Position numbers and translations under genes: made by a program
The notes under the pieces: model-generated
What the model saw: only the letters and a program-made list of their open reading frames with translations
The model's database searches: none
Told to the model about the DNA's origin: nothing
Source: Ypsolopha sequella
Lineage: Eukaryota; Arthropoda; Insecta; Lepidoptera; Ypsolophidae
Reading direction: 5' to 3'
DNA: 64,000 nucleotides
NCBI GenBank assembly: GCA_934047225.1
Contig: OW204012.1
Coordinates: 14,012,001 to 14,076,000 of the forward strand
Shown: positions 41,901 to 51,338 of the stretch, piece after piece
Layout of the letters: each line of letters opens with the position of its first letter
Numbering within the stretch: position 1 is the first letter of the stretch

Positions 41901-44900
41901 GGGCAGTCTCCAGACGACCGGCTGGACAACTTGGTGCGTCACCACTTCTCCGTTGACGCACTGGGTGTCTCACTGGCCATTAAGGTCAGAGAAGAGGACC
42001 AACGGGCGGTAGCGACCTTTCAACGCACCGTCCGCCACGTCGACGACCACTATGAAGTTGGCCTCCCCTGGAAGACTGATGACGTCGTACTGCCGTCCAA
42101 CCACGCCCACGCTGTCACTCGGCTGCGTGGCATCGAGCGGAAGATGGACCGGGACCCGAGCTTCAGCTTGGAATACTCGCAGCAGATCTCCAACCTGCTC
42201 AGTAAGGGCTACGCACGACCAGCAGATGGAAGCGAGAGCAACAGCCCGCTTCAATGGTTCCTGCCACACTTTGCCGTGAGGAATCCAAACAAACCCGGCA
42301 AAGTGCGCCTGGTCTTCGACGCAGCAGCAGTCTCCTCAGGGGTGAGCCTCAACAGCCAGCTGCTGGAGGGGCCAGACCTGCTGAAATCTCTGCCAGGCAT
42401 CCTCTTTCGATTCCGGGAGAGACCAGTGGCTGTCACCGCCGACATCCAAGAGATGTTCCTCCAGGTGAAGATCCGCAAGGAGGACCAGCCAGCGCAGATG
42501 TTCCTATGGCGAGGCGCCGACCGCACGCACCCGCCATCCCAGTACGTGATGACTTCGATGATCTTCGGAGCATCCAGTTCACCGTTCCTGGCACACAGCG
42601 TGCGAAACCACAACGCACAGCTGCACGCACGCACGCACCCTAACGCGTTGCGTGCCATCACCGAGAGTCACTACATGGACGACCTCGTGGAGAGCTTCTT
42701 CACAGAGGAAGAGGCCCGGCAGACAATCAGCGAGGTGAACGCTGTCCACACTCAAGCCAGCTTCAAGCTGCGCAGCTGGAACGCCAACTCCGAACGAGCC
42801 CTGGCAGATGTTCCTGCCACACTCCGAGCCCGAGCCCCTACGGAACTCGGGGGCAAGCACGAAGACCAGAGGACCCTGGGACTTCTCTGGAACGCGGAAG
42901 AGGACACTCTGGGATTCGGTGCCACCATGAACCGAGTCCCCACAGACGTCCTGGCGCAAGCACGCGCCCCCACCAAGAGAGAAACCCTAAGCGTGGTCAT
43001 GTCCATTTATGACCCGCTGGGGCTTCTAAGCCACTACACGGTAGCGGCCAAAATCCTGCTGCAAGACCTGTGGCGCCTGCAGCTTGGGTGGGACGACACC
43101 CTGCCCCCTGACGAAGCCGAGCGATTCTCCGGCTGGCTGCAAGGACTGGCCGACGTCCGCCTGCTGCGCCTTCCCCGGTGCTACGATCTGGAGGAGGGGA
43201 GCCGGCAGCTCCACGTGTTCTGCGATGCCTCAGGACACGCCTTCGCAGCAGCAGCCTACTGGAGGATCCAGCACACAGACGGGACTGTGGCTGTCACCCT
43301 GGCAGCCGCCAAGTCTAAGGTGGCGCCCCTACGAGCGCTGAGCATCCCTCGTCTCGAGTTGCAGGCGGCACTCATTGGAGCCCGCCTCGCCGACCTCATC
43401 CTCAGAGAGCACCGATGGGTGCCCGAGAAAACCGTCTACTGGACAGACTCCCGTACGGCACTGCACTGGATCAAGGATGATGCACGCCGCTTCTCTCCCT
43501 TTGTGGCACACCGCCTCGGGGAGATCGCCGAGCTGACCAACCGCCAACAATGGCGGTGGGTCCCAACTCAGCTGAACGTGGCAGACGACGCAACCAGACC
43601 AGTCTACACGCCGGGCCAGCCAACCGACCGCTGGTTCACGGGGCCTGCTTTCCTCAAAGAAGAAGAAGACCGATGGCCTGCAGTACCGGCTGACAGCCTT
43701 CCAGAACAGAGCGAGGACGTCCTGGTCACCACCGTGGCTCCCAGCCTTGAGCCACGGTCACCTCTTCCGGACATCAGCCGCTTCTCTTCCTACGAGCGGC
43801 TGATACGAGCAACGGCAGCGGTCCTCCTATTCGCTGACAAGTGCCGGCGCCAGGCCGGCAACATGGAGGCACGGCACCTTGAGCGGGCTGAGCACCTATG
43901 GCTCGCCCGCGCTCAGCGCGATGACTTCGCTGCTGAGATCGCCTGCCTGAACGCAGGCCAGCCCATCTCCCGGTCCAGCCGACTACACAACCTGGATCCG
44001 GTCATTGAGGACGGCCTTCTCTGCGTGCGAGGGCGCATCGGAGCAGCCAACGTGCCCGCCAGCACCAAGCGGCCGGTCATTATAGACGGCCGCCACCCAT
44101 TCACAAAGCTCCTCGTGCTGAGGGAGCACGCAACCGCCGGCCACGCCAACAACGAGCGCGTGGTGAACGACCTAAGACAGCGCTTCTGGGTTCTTCGCCT
44201 TCGGCCTACGGTGCGCACCACAGCCCAGACCTGCGCCCTCTGCCGAGTGAGGCGAACCACGCCGCAAGTGCCCGTCACGGGCGATCTTCCACTGGCCCGC
44301 CTCGACGCCCACTGCCGCCCCTTCACTAACTGCGGCGTCGATTACTTCGGCCCGATGACAGTGACTATCGGCCGCCGTCACGAGAAGAGGTGGGGCGCCC
44401 TCTTCACCTGCCTGAGCACTCGCGCTGTCCACCTCGAGCTAGTGAGCAGCCTGACGACCGACTCGGCCATCATGGCGCTGCGGCGTATGGCCGCCCGCCG
44501 AGGATGGCCCAAGCTGATGTACAGCGACAACGGCACCAACTTCAGGGGCGCTGACGCCGAGCTTCGAGCAGCTTACACCGAGTGGGCTCCAGTACTGCGG
44601 AACTACGGCCTCACCTACCGGATGGACTGGAGGTTCATTCCCCCTGGAGCCCCAAACCAAGGTGGCGCCTGGGAGCGGTTGGTGCGATCGGTGAAGACAG
44701 CTCTTCGGGTGGTGCTAACAGAACAGCACCCCAAGGAGGAAGTCCTCGCCACCTTGCTTACCGAAGCTGAGCACTCCATCAACGGACGACCCCTCACGCA
44801 TGTCTCCGTGGACCCAGGCGATCCAGAGGCCATCACGCCGAACCATTTTTTGATTGGGACGTCAACAGGCCTACCCATGACGGGCCCTTGCCAACCAGCT

Positions 44901-45254
44901 GACCGACGCACCTGGAAAGCAGCTCAAGGACTGGCGGACCAATTCTGGGCAAGATGGGTGCGCGAGTATCTGCCTACTCTCGTGCCCCGAGGAAGTTCCT
45001 CACATGGAAAGCGGCCCCTTCAAGTAGGAGATCTCGTGGTAGTAGTCGACCCCACACTACCACGAAACACCTGGCCACGAGGGATCGTGAGCCGTACCCT
45101 GCCCGGACCAGATGGAGGCGTGAGGAGCGCTGAAATCCAGACAAGAGGAGGCATTCTGTGGAGACCAACCACAAGGCTCGCTGTCCTCCCGGTGGATAGA
45201 GAGGGCTGCGTTAGCTCTGCGCCGGGGGGAGAATGTTGCGGACAACAAGCCTGA
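38934..45254 (+). CDS. BEL/Pao gag-pol polyprotein
   Basis: 2106 residues in a single frame with no stop. Order: Ala-rich N terminus with HAA repeats (1-170), coiled-coil-like EAQLIELQRQDL segment (about 225), DUF1759-type gag from LPAFTGAPTEW (about 470-620), Cys/His knuckles (C-L-C-C...C and CFRC, about 689-745), protease with I-L-D-E-G-S (about 822; the family usually has D-S-G-S), RT with VTADIQEMF and YMDDLV (about 1246), RNase H-type VFCDASGHAF (about 1428), integrase zinc finger HATAGHANN...CALC (about 1720-1770), integrase core with Asp in DYFGP, Asp in SDNGTNF and Glu in GGAWERL (about 1802, 1863, 1911), and a DUF5641-like C terminus. No envelope gene. All three integrase acidic residues and the RT Asp pair are present, so it looks competent for movement (inference). 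Confidence 0.95.
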   Translation: MVTTRSQSGDRTTEEQATAEQAAAQQATAQPATSVHAASVHAAALHAAVLHAASPHAAPPSASPLSHAVLGTAASLRDAAALHPASPLHSAALDAALALQSAAALRPATSQCSAILDAAASLQEAAATQPDTPLGCAVLDAALTLRSAAAAAALDAQRAATAALPVHPAYRGLVFHEPPRSPSAPTTTYGMQLPAISTGGDVRAADRRAHSPVRSERSHRTTASTRARILKEQHEAEAQLIELQRQDLQLQQRLIQRTLAFNAAALEAEESTHDADSVHNDARVDRWMVQNAAHLNVALPSTSTARPTTLAFTETPHQPRLPVTSRRTRFDDEAAADRRPPALYDERQLHAPPTIEQRPAADSFTPALYGERRHHTSPTVVPHLTDEATANRRPPALYHEHRPPAPLQAEDRHLRSPTEHRRRQSPSPPPAERRRRSTTPSQRGQGIDRLVEALERMSRGRAPPRQSSDLPAFTGAPTEWLPFKAAMRESTQLYHFSPIENMARLRNCLKGDAREAVVGQLHSTTDPESIMRTLEQCFGRTEVIVDRALDDLRRLPRPGPAASELNTFAVRVYNILCILKNVDRKGYIHTPMLARETLDKLSPHLKSRWCDYAHDHADPSASEFELLSRFLMREADRALQYMFTAAPAPATKAPPKTPAPAPARRPERRRESAAYTAAETETTATPPCLCCGAEHRTTSCRKLRGMTVDARWEWARSSNTCFRCLVSKHRRDRCKARPCGINGCTRPHNTLLHSDVPAANPATATGGAPTAALQPAPPASPAPTASSEAVLSICAPNTARSVLLKVCPVTITGPTGTVNTHAILDEGSTITLVDEDLARQIGADGPADPLNIRGVNAVCKQPDSRRISLCIRGRDEADVHTISARTMSRINLRSQAVPRDVTQYPHLRGLHRACYATATPRILVGADNWHLMVSRRLRQGQTHEPAASLTGLGWVIYGTLPRLLTREDSDAAVLHISAPEHPVIYPTTLGQSPDDRLDNLVRHHFSVDALGVSLAIKVREEDQRAVATFQRTVRHVDDHYEVGLPWKTDDVVLPSNHAHAVTRLRGIERKMDRDPSFSLEYSQQISNLLSKGYARPADGSESNSPLQWFLPHFAVRNPNKPGKVRLVFDAAAVSSGVSLNSQLLEGPDLLKSLPGILFRFRERPVAVTADIQEMFLQVKIRKEDQPAQMFLWRGADRTHPPSQYVMTSMIFGASSSPFLAHSVRNHNAQLHARTHPNALRAITESHYMDDLVESFFTEEEARQTISEVNAVHTQASFKLRSWNANSERALADVPATLRARAPTELGGKHEDQRTLGLLWNAEEDTLGFGATMNRVPTDVLAQARAPTKRETLSVVMSIYDPLGLLSHYTVAAKILLQDLWRLQLGWDDTLPPDEAERFSGWLQGLADVRLLRLPRCYDLEEGSRQLHVFCDASGHAFAAAAYWRIQHTDGTVAVTLAAAKSKVAPLRALSIPRLELQAALIGARLADLILREHRWVPEKTVYWTDSRTALHWIKDDARRFSPFVAHRLGEIAELTNRQQWRWVPTQLNVADDATRPVYTPGQPTDRWFTGPAFLKEEEDRWPAVPADSLPEQSEDVLVTTVAPSLEPRSPLPDISRFSSYERLIRATAAVLLFADKCRRQAGNMEARHLERAEHLWLARAQRDDFAAEIACLNAGQPISRSSRLHNLDPVIEDGLLCVRGRIGAANVPASTKRPVIIDGRHPFTKLLVLREHATAGHANNERVVNDLRQRFWVLRLRPTVRTTAQTCALCRVRRTTPQVPVTGDLPLARLDAHCRPFTNCGVDYFGPMTVTIGRRHEKRWGALFTCLSTRAVHLELVSSLTTDSAIMALRRMAARRGWPKLMYSDNGTNFRGADAELRAAYTEWAPVLRNYGLTYRMDWRFIPPGAPNQGGAWERLVRSVKTALRVVLTEQHPKEEVLATLLTEAEHSINGRPLTHVSVDPGDPEAITPNHFLIGTSTGLPMTGPCQPADRRTWKAAQGLADQFWARWVREYLPTLVPRGSSSHGKRPLQVGDLVVVVDPTLPRNTWPRGIVSRTLPGPDGGVRSAEIQTRGGILWRPTTRLAVLPVDREGCVSSAPGGECCGQQA
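45224..45233 (+). other. Polypurine tract of the BEL element
   Basis: GGGGGGAGAA directly before the 3' LTR. Confidence 0.8.
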
Positions 45255-45568
45255 AAGGAAGCTGGCCAGCGGACCGAGGGACGGAGCGACGAGTTAGAGC
45301 AAGAAGGCAAAATGTTGACTCGCGTCCAGGCTGGCCTACCTCAGGCGTCCTTCCTCTGGTCTCACCTCTCCGCGCTCCTTAGACATCGCGCCTACAAGCA
45401 CTACACACAAGAGTAGTTTTGTGCCATAAATATAAGGCCCTATTTTTGTTATTTTCATTCACTTCAGTTTACTTGTTCACTTCACTTCTACTATCGTTTC
45501 ACTTAATAAAGATTTGAAGTTTGAATACTGGGTTTTAATACAGTCCACTTCGGATCCTGACCTCAACA
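45234..45568 (+). repeat. 3' LTR of intact BEL/Pao element
   Basis: 335 bp, same as 38414-38748 by eye. Followed by the target duplication GTGAG at 45569-45573. The ORF ends inside it. Confidence 0.95.
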
Positions 45569-45573
45569 GTGAG

Positions 45574-46259
45574 AATTCGGGAATAAGTATGCGCGCTCTA
45601 GCAATAATTGAATGATGATAAACACCATTCTTTATTATACTTATTTTTTTGTTGTATTTCCTCGCAAAATGCATTGAAAAATGTTGTAAGATACTTGAGC
45701 GTAAAAGGTTTTTATCCGAATGAAAACACGAGCGCACTTATTCGTATAAAACCTTACTTTCCGCACGTGTATCTTAAATAACTATTACCAATAGCTGCAA
45801 TTAACTTTTCTTCAAAACAAATAATAATGTATCGCCTGTCAATTAATATTATATCATTGCAGTATATAAACCAAACTGAACCGGGATCAGAGCTCCTCAC
45901 ATCCAGATTTACTTATCTTTCTGCGTTTCTATACTGCAATTATATAATGTTATTTATATCTCCTTGCGATGGATAAATCGCCAAGTGTTCAAACATAGAA
46001 ATTTATTCCTAACGTAATATCGACTATCCTTGTAAAAATGTGAAATTCGACATTTTTGAATGTCGAACACGTAGCATCCTATTGATTGATTGTGAAATTG
46101 AAACTCTGTACCATTTCCAGCGTTTTTACATATTTATCATTTTATAGCTTTATTTATACATTTAAATTGTATTTTTACTCTTTATATTATTGAATTATAA
46201 TGACATTGTATGTATCAGGTTCTTAATTTGATGCAATGTTAATAAATAAATAGTAATGG
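45574..46259. other. A5 intron, unique and duplicated blocks
   Basis: 45900-46010 is duplicated at 14407-14530. The rest is AT-rich with nothing recognised. Confidence 0.5.
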
Positions 46260-46397
46260 TAATAAAATGTCTATTAGTTATATTATTTTATTACATATAT
46301 TTTCTTTATTAGATTAAATTTGACGTATAAAAAGTGTATATATCTATACCTGCTTTGCAAAATAAACTATTTGAATTTGAATTTGAATTTGAAACTG
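46260..46397 (+). mobile_element. LINE 3' tail, family delta, A5 intron
   Basis: Ends GCAAAATAAACTATTTGAAT followed by two more TTTGAATT units. Confidence 0.75.
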
Positions 46398-46766
46398 GAG
46401 ACTAGTGACCCGTTATAAAGTGGTCAGGACCTAGGCTCAGTTACCTTTTTTGCGAAAAAACCTTGACTCAATTAGTATATGAAGTCTAAATTTACTTTGC
46501 GTAATTCACAGAAATTTCACTTTGATTGTTACTTGGTTACTGATTGATCACTTACAAAGTCTCCAGTATGAATTTGGATGTATCACCTTATATACTGACT
46601 GTTTATAAGACACATGCTCGGTAAATTGACAGTCGAATAATGCAATGCACATAACTCGCAAATTGCCACAAGTACCAAACACCAACTTTATTTATTCTTA
46701 GTGCAGTTGAAATAAAACCAGATTAATGACGAGTTTATGTTTTATAACACTAGAATTCAAAAATAA

Positions 46767-47170
46767 TTTTTCAATGCAAGTGCTCGTAAAGGCCCAGTTT
46801 TTACGCATCAAAACCGAACAGAAAGTCGATTATTTTGCCCTAGGGCTTTATTATTATTATTATTTTTAATTTATTTACAATGATTGGCTAACCTGCAACC
46901 TTTCCTGTGTACCATAAATGCAATACTTTTTTTTTCTATTGTTTAATGGCTCTGGATAGTCTGGATACAGTCCTTTTGAGCCAATCATAATTTAAAATTC
47001 ACAAGATTATATTTGTTTTATTTCCTCACACTATGCATTGAAAAACGTAGTATGATACACAGGCGTAAGAGCAATAAATTACTCGGTTACGTTTAAAATA
47101 CTCGCTACGCTCGTGTTTTAAATCGTCCTCGTAAATTATTCCTTTTCGCCCTTTTAGCATAAACTACTAT
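46767..47170 (+). repeat. Interspersed repeat family alpha, copy 4
   Basis: About 400 bp with the same ends as the copy at 1104-1494. In the A5 intron. Confidence 0.85.
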
Positions 47171-47379
47171 TAAAGTTTTCTAAATTCTTCGCTCTTTTGC
47201 CTTTGAAAGATAACATTGTGTGTAGGACTACATATTGAAAGATATTTTTGGAGCAATCATTCATAAATTATGAAAATAATTTTCAGAACTTCAGAATGGT
47301 TCAAAACAGGGATTTTTGACCCTTAAAGAGTTAGCGGTTGGAAACGAGCTATTAAAAATAACATGATTTATACTTGCGA

Positions 47380-47840
47380 TTGTCGGCACTTGATGAAACA
47401 TAGAAAGCATCTCGATTTTGAACACAAACACTTGTACTATTTGTTTCATTAAATATATTTGTTGCAATCCATCATCAGGAGTAAAAAGTAAAAAATACCC
47501 AATTTTTAGGGACATTTTTTTTCGAATGGTATCTCTAACAATCTGCTAGTCTACCCACTTTTGTATATGTTTTTCCTTACAATCATTGTTAACATACGTT
47601 TGTCGTTTTATTTCTCGTATATTAAAATAATAAGTATTTTGTATCCCCTGATGATGGATTGATTTCCGAAACCGGTTGGGAAGTGTGCAACAATAGTATA
47701 TTTTTTTATAGCACAAGTGCGGAAAATGCCGACTTTACGCACGCGTGCGTAAAGTGGTCATTTTACGCACGGTGTGCTATAAATATATTTAATGAAACAA
47801 ATAGTACAAGTGTTTGTGTTCAAAATCAAGATGATTAAAA
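47380..47840. repeat. Foldback with AAATAGTACAAGTGTTTGTG arms, A5 intron
   Basis: The segment at 47385-47480 and the reverse segment at 47645-47840 both hold CTGATGATGGATT, AATATATTTAATGAAACAAA and CAAGTGTTTGTGTTCAAAAT. A core of CTGATGA ... GAAAC spacing lies at 47648-47672. Confidence 0.75.
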
Positions 47841-47934
47841 ATAAGATTGACATTTTATAAGTTTAAATTTTAAGGTGGAACACAAACAAACTGCGAGAGA
47901 ATCAAGAAGATTAATAAAGAACACAAAAAAATAC

Positions 47935-47985
47935 CTGAATTAAAACGGCCAGTGCGAAAACAAACACAATAGTAAATTTTAACAT
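47935..47985 (-). CDS. Chorion class A protein A5, exon 1
   Basis: 51 bp encoding MLKFTIVFVFALAVLIQ, 17 residues, followed on the minus strand by donor GTATTT. Length, hydrophobic core and final L-I-Q match the first exons of A2-A4, and the exon ends in phase 0 so that it joins N-V-C-S of exon 2 at 37687. No other class A second exon lies between. It lies 338 bp from the B4 start in a head-to-head arrangement, the classical spacing of a chorion pair. TATAAAA (reverse) is at 48046-48052. Confidence 0.85.
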
Positions 47986-48323
47986 TTTAGAATTTATCTG
48001 CCAAAGTAGTGATCGAAAATAATCTAAAAAAATAATCTTTCTCTCTTTTATACAATAATCTTATAGTTAGTGAGAGAAATTTTGAAATTTTTGATAAGAA
48101 ACTAACTACAAATTTTATACGTGACATTGATAACGCCGTTTACAGGTTTTACACTAAAATGAAATTATGTCACACGAACTTATATCATATTTCGACATAC
48201 TTTTGTAACAAGTTATCGTAATATTGATTACAAATTAATGTTTAACAGGTATAAAAGGACAATTTGTGATTTGTGAATCATTGTCAAGTTAGCTTTTCAA
48301 GAATCAAGAAGAAAAAAAACAAA
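47986..48323. promoter_or_regulatory. Bidirectional promoter A5/B4
   Basis: 338 bp between divergent start codons. The A5 TATA (reverse) is at 48046-48052 and the B4 TATAAAAG is at 48250-48257. An ACGTGA hexamer (TCACGT on minus) lies at 48119-48124. The ATCACACG/TTTAC block of the A2-A4 promoters is absent, in keeping with a different expression time (inference). Confidence 0.85.
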
Positions 48324-49957
48324 ATGGCTTCCAAAAACTTCCTCATCTTTTGCTCTGTGGTCCTCATGATAAAGGTAAAAAAAAATGTCTGAGAAGTGTA
48401 CGTCGTACAAAAATGTACGAATTCCGTCATACGTATATTCTGTTTGGAAATACTCTTGGTGGCTTAGTGATATTATCGTTACTCGAGCGGAAAAAAATTA
48501 GAAGAGAAAAAGATTTATTTTTCTGAGGACTGACATTGATCAGTACTCCCAAAGTTACCCTCATGCCAAAGTTGTTACTACTGTCTATCCAGTCAATCAA
48601 TCAATTCTTCAAGGCCGTTTTCGGTCACAGCCACTGTCACTGCTGAGAGCGGCGCTGATGAGCCCTCACGTGGCTGACGTAGCCGATTTTTGCAGTGAAC
48701 GTGCGACCACATTCACTGCACGTCAGCACCCCTCCAACTATATTATAATTAATGGCCACTGGTGGTCGGGCCTTAAGCTGGTCTCGTTTTGTGTCGAGCT
48801 CAGCGCGTCTAATCGACTCGAAAGCATACACCTTAGTGTTCACAGTATAGTGAAGAGAAGGTGAAGCTAGTCCCGAACCCTGCTTTTAATATTATGTGTT
48901 CAGTTGCAGAACAGTAGAGTAGCACATGCTTCACTGTCTCGTCCTCTAGAAGACACCCTCTGCAAAGAGGGCTGTAGGTGCCACTTGTAGTGTGTGTAAT
49001 GTCATCGAAGATTATTCCGTATTTTTCCCAGGGTTTCTGATTATTTATATTTATAAAGGTCTAGTCATTCTTGAGTGAACAAAGAGACTGTCAAAAAAGG
49101 TTTCTGTTTTATATTTTTAGACAAACATCAAATTAAATTAATTGTATTTTTATCCGCAGACCATCTCCGGCCAATCTTGCGGCTGCAATAACAACTTGGG
49201 ATCCGGCCTCTCATTATCTGGCCTTTCTTTCCCTTCTAAGCTTGGCCTTTCATCCGGCAACCAGATCCAATCATGTGGCAACAACAACCTCGGCCTTAGC
49301 AACAACTTGGGCCTCAACAGCAACTTCGGCCTAAACAACAACCTCGGCCTTAACAATAACCTTGGCCTCAATAATAACCTCGGCCTAAACAACAACTTCA
49401 ACAACATAGGCCTCAACAACAACAACTGTGGCCTTAACGCCAACAACTTGAATGTCAACAACCAACTTCAAGGAGTCACTCTGAGCAACCTCCTGGCTTC
49501 CAGCCCACAATTGCTGGAGAACCTCTCCTACGGAGGCACTCTGTCGGTCAACAGTGGCTCCCAAGTCACCCCCAACGGCATCTCAGTGCTTGCTGATAAC
49601 CTGGTCCTGGATGGGGCTGTCAATGTCAATGGAAACCTCCCACTCCTCGGTGCTATAGGCCTTGATGGCTCTCTGCCTGCTGGTGGTCAAGGTTCCGTAA
49701 TCTACAACGCTGGTAACGGAGTCACCCTGACCAATGGCGGTTGCGGTGTTGGATTAGCGGGAATAAACGCTGGTGGAGTCGGCCTTAACGCCAACCTCGC
49801 TGGTCTGGGCGCCAACGTGAATGGCATCAATTTAGGTAACCTGAACCTCAATGGTGCTGGTCTCAACAACCTGAACCTCAATGGTGCTGGTCTCAACAAC
49901 CTGAACTTAGCTGGACTCGGTTTTTCAAACAACGGTAACTGTGGTTGTGGGCTGTAA
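48324..49957 (+). CDS. Chorion class B protein B4 (two exons)
   Basis: Eggshell structural protein of 282 residues, far longer than B1-B3 (187-188). Exon 1 is 48324-48374 ([17 protein letters not shown], donor GTAAAA). Exon 2 is 49160-49957, starting T-I-S-G-Q-S-C-G-C after TATCCGCAG. The intron of 785 bp contains LINE remains. The left arm is a tandem of six-residue N-N-L-G-L-N units. The class B central domain ([19 protein letters not shown], then [27 protein letters not shown]) lies around residues 145-210. The right arm has G-L-N-A-N-L and [10 protein letters not shown] repeats and ends CGCGL. A frame open upstream of exon 2 (M-Y-F-Y-P-Q) is intron. AATAAA is at 49978-49983. B4 is paired with A5, which also has N-rich repeats. 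Confidence 0.93.
48587..49080 (-). mobile_element. LINE 3' remnant in the B4 intron
   Basis: The minus strand reads [21 protein letters not shown], a Cys-rich motif typical of non-LTR polyprotein ends, then a C2H2-like finger C-S-E-C-G-R-T-F...H-V-R-A-H (48637-48843), a stop, and a 3' tail of ATTG units at 48587-48608. It is a truncated fragment, not a cellular zinc-finger gene. Confidence 0.65.
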
Positions 49958-49977
49958 TTTTGTTTAATATTGGTTAA

Positions 49978-49983
49978 AATAAA
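49978..49983 (+). terminator. Poly(A) signal of B4
   Basis: AATAAA 20 bp after the B4 stop codon. Confidence 0.8.
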
Positions 49984-50909
49984 CGTTGCTTAGTTTTAAT
50001 TCATCCAAAATCTCTTTTTTTTACCTTCAAGCTGCTAGGTTTAACTGATTATCCAGGCGTATTAGAGCGCTAATAAGTTTGACTTACGTTTTACACATCT
50101 GCTTCATTACCTGGACTTTTTTCTAAGGAATCTAGGTCATACAACTCGTGTGAGCTGACATACTAAATTACTTTGAAACAAGCGATTGTTCAATCACGTA
50201 TTATTGACAGTTGTTTCACCGTTTACAACAGTTTCAAACAGTTGACAGCTATTTTATTGATAATAATGAGCGTTTTTCTCGTTGTTTTTTTTTCTATGTT
50301 CTTAGATTTCCTCCAGATGGCGCTGTCCATGTCAACATAGATAAAATGTGTTTCGTAGCACTCAACGTCAAAGTTGTTTTTCGTTTGTTTGGAATCGGTG
50401 CAAGTTTTGTCCTTGATTCTGTTGCTAAAGAATACGACAGTGCCATCTAGGAATCTTATGTAACACTAAATTTGACATAAGGAAAAACGCTCATTTCAGC
50501 ATTTTCAAAGGGAGTGTCGTTCTTCGGATGACACAAAGCGGCGTTCAGCGGCATTGTCAGTAACAGCAGTTAAAAATTTCAACTAACCGTCCCCCATACC
50601 ACAGTATAGATCCATACTGTGCCCACACGAAAAAACATAATCCAGAAAAAACTAAAAACCTTGAAACGACGTAAGGGATAGAAAACCGACCGAACAACTG
50701 CTTTTGTATTTTTTTAAGTTTATCTACGTCTTTTAATATCATATTGGTTGCAAAACTAATAAAATTGACGAAATTTTCTTACAGATTCATGAGTTCATAA
50801 TTCCTATAATTCAATAGATATTTTCATTATTTGTCTATTGTTGATCTCAAGGTACATCTACCACTAAATTTTGTTTCTATTGTCAGTTTGATAACTAAAA
50901 TTATGTATT
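49984..50909. other. B4 downstream spacer
   Basis: A GAGTGTCGTTCTTCGGATGA block (50510-50560) resembles part of the nested MITE at 63131-63340. Otherwise nothing recognised. Confidence 0.5.
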
Positions 50910-51328
50910 TTTGGAGGAACTGTGTTCAGGATCAGGAAGTAAACTCAGTGTTGCGAATGGAATGGAATGAATTTTATTAAAAGTTCTAGCTTATATATTA
51001 AATATTATGACAAGGATGACGATAGATGAACAGAGATGAAAGATGTCGAAGTGCCGAAAACCGATCTGCATCCGAGGTGAGCCGAATGCCGGTTCGAATT
51101 GATATATAAACGAGCTCTCGCGCCCGCGCGTCCTCTTAGCTGCGTCGACCGCCGATGGATCAACACTTCGCTCCGTCCGCGCGCCGCTCTCGCCGTGGAA
51201 TGTCGTCGTGCGCTCCTCCAAACTCCGGCTGCGTGGAACGGCTCTTTTCAGAGCCAACTTCCGTTTCTCCATGACGGTTCTTATCAGAGCCACCATCTCT
51301 GTTTCTCTCAGACGGTCGTGTGGTAACA
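50910..51328 (-). repeat. 3' LTR of intact Gypsy element
   Basis: 419 bp. On minus it starts TGTTACCACACGACC and ends CCTCCAAA. No difference from the copy at 55417-55835 was found by eye. It is preceded by target duplication TATT (50906-50909). Small ORFs inside are by-products. Confidence 0.93.
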
Positions 51329-51338
51329 GTGCTCCCCT

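Larger units (their letters stand above)
38414..45568 (+). mobile_element. Intact BEL/Pao LTR retrotransposon
   Basis: 7155 bp with identical 335-bp LTRs, the 5-bp target duplication GTGAG (38409-38413, 45569-45573), a primer-binding site complementary to a tRNA-Tyr 3' end (38752-38769), one uninterrupted gag-pol ORF and a polypurine tract at 45224-45233. This is the signature of a very recent insertion. It lies antisense within the intron of chorion gene A5. It is much richer in GC than the flanking DNA. Confidence 0.95.
37688..47934 (-). other. 10.2-kb intron of A5
   Basis: Bounded by donor GT (47933-47934 on plus as AC) and acceptor AG (37688-37689). It contains the intact BEL element 38414-45568 in antisense, a LINE delta tail, an alpha repeat and a foldback. 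Without the BEL and its duplicated 5 bp it would be about 3.1 kb. Confidence 0.8.

Noticed and set aside
38743..45310. Dozens of ORFs of 60-230 codons on other frames over the BEL element
   Set aside because: GC-rich coding DNA leaves other frames open. None has a domain.
48637..48843. Cellular C2H2 zinc-finger gene
   Set aside because: A single degenerate finger with LINE-type Cys motif upstream and a microsatellite tail downstream.
49142..49159. Start M-Y-F-Y-P-Q for B4
   Set aside because: Intron sequence before the acceptor. Exon 1 at 48324-48374 has the signal peptide, promoter and donor.
51099..51326. 75-codon ORF, repeated at 55606-55833
   Set aside because: It lies wholly inside the two identical LTRs of the Gypsy element.
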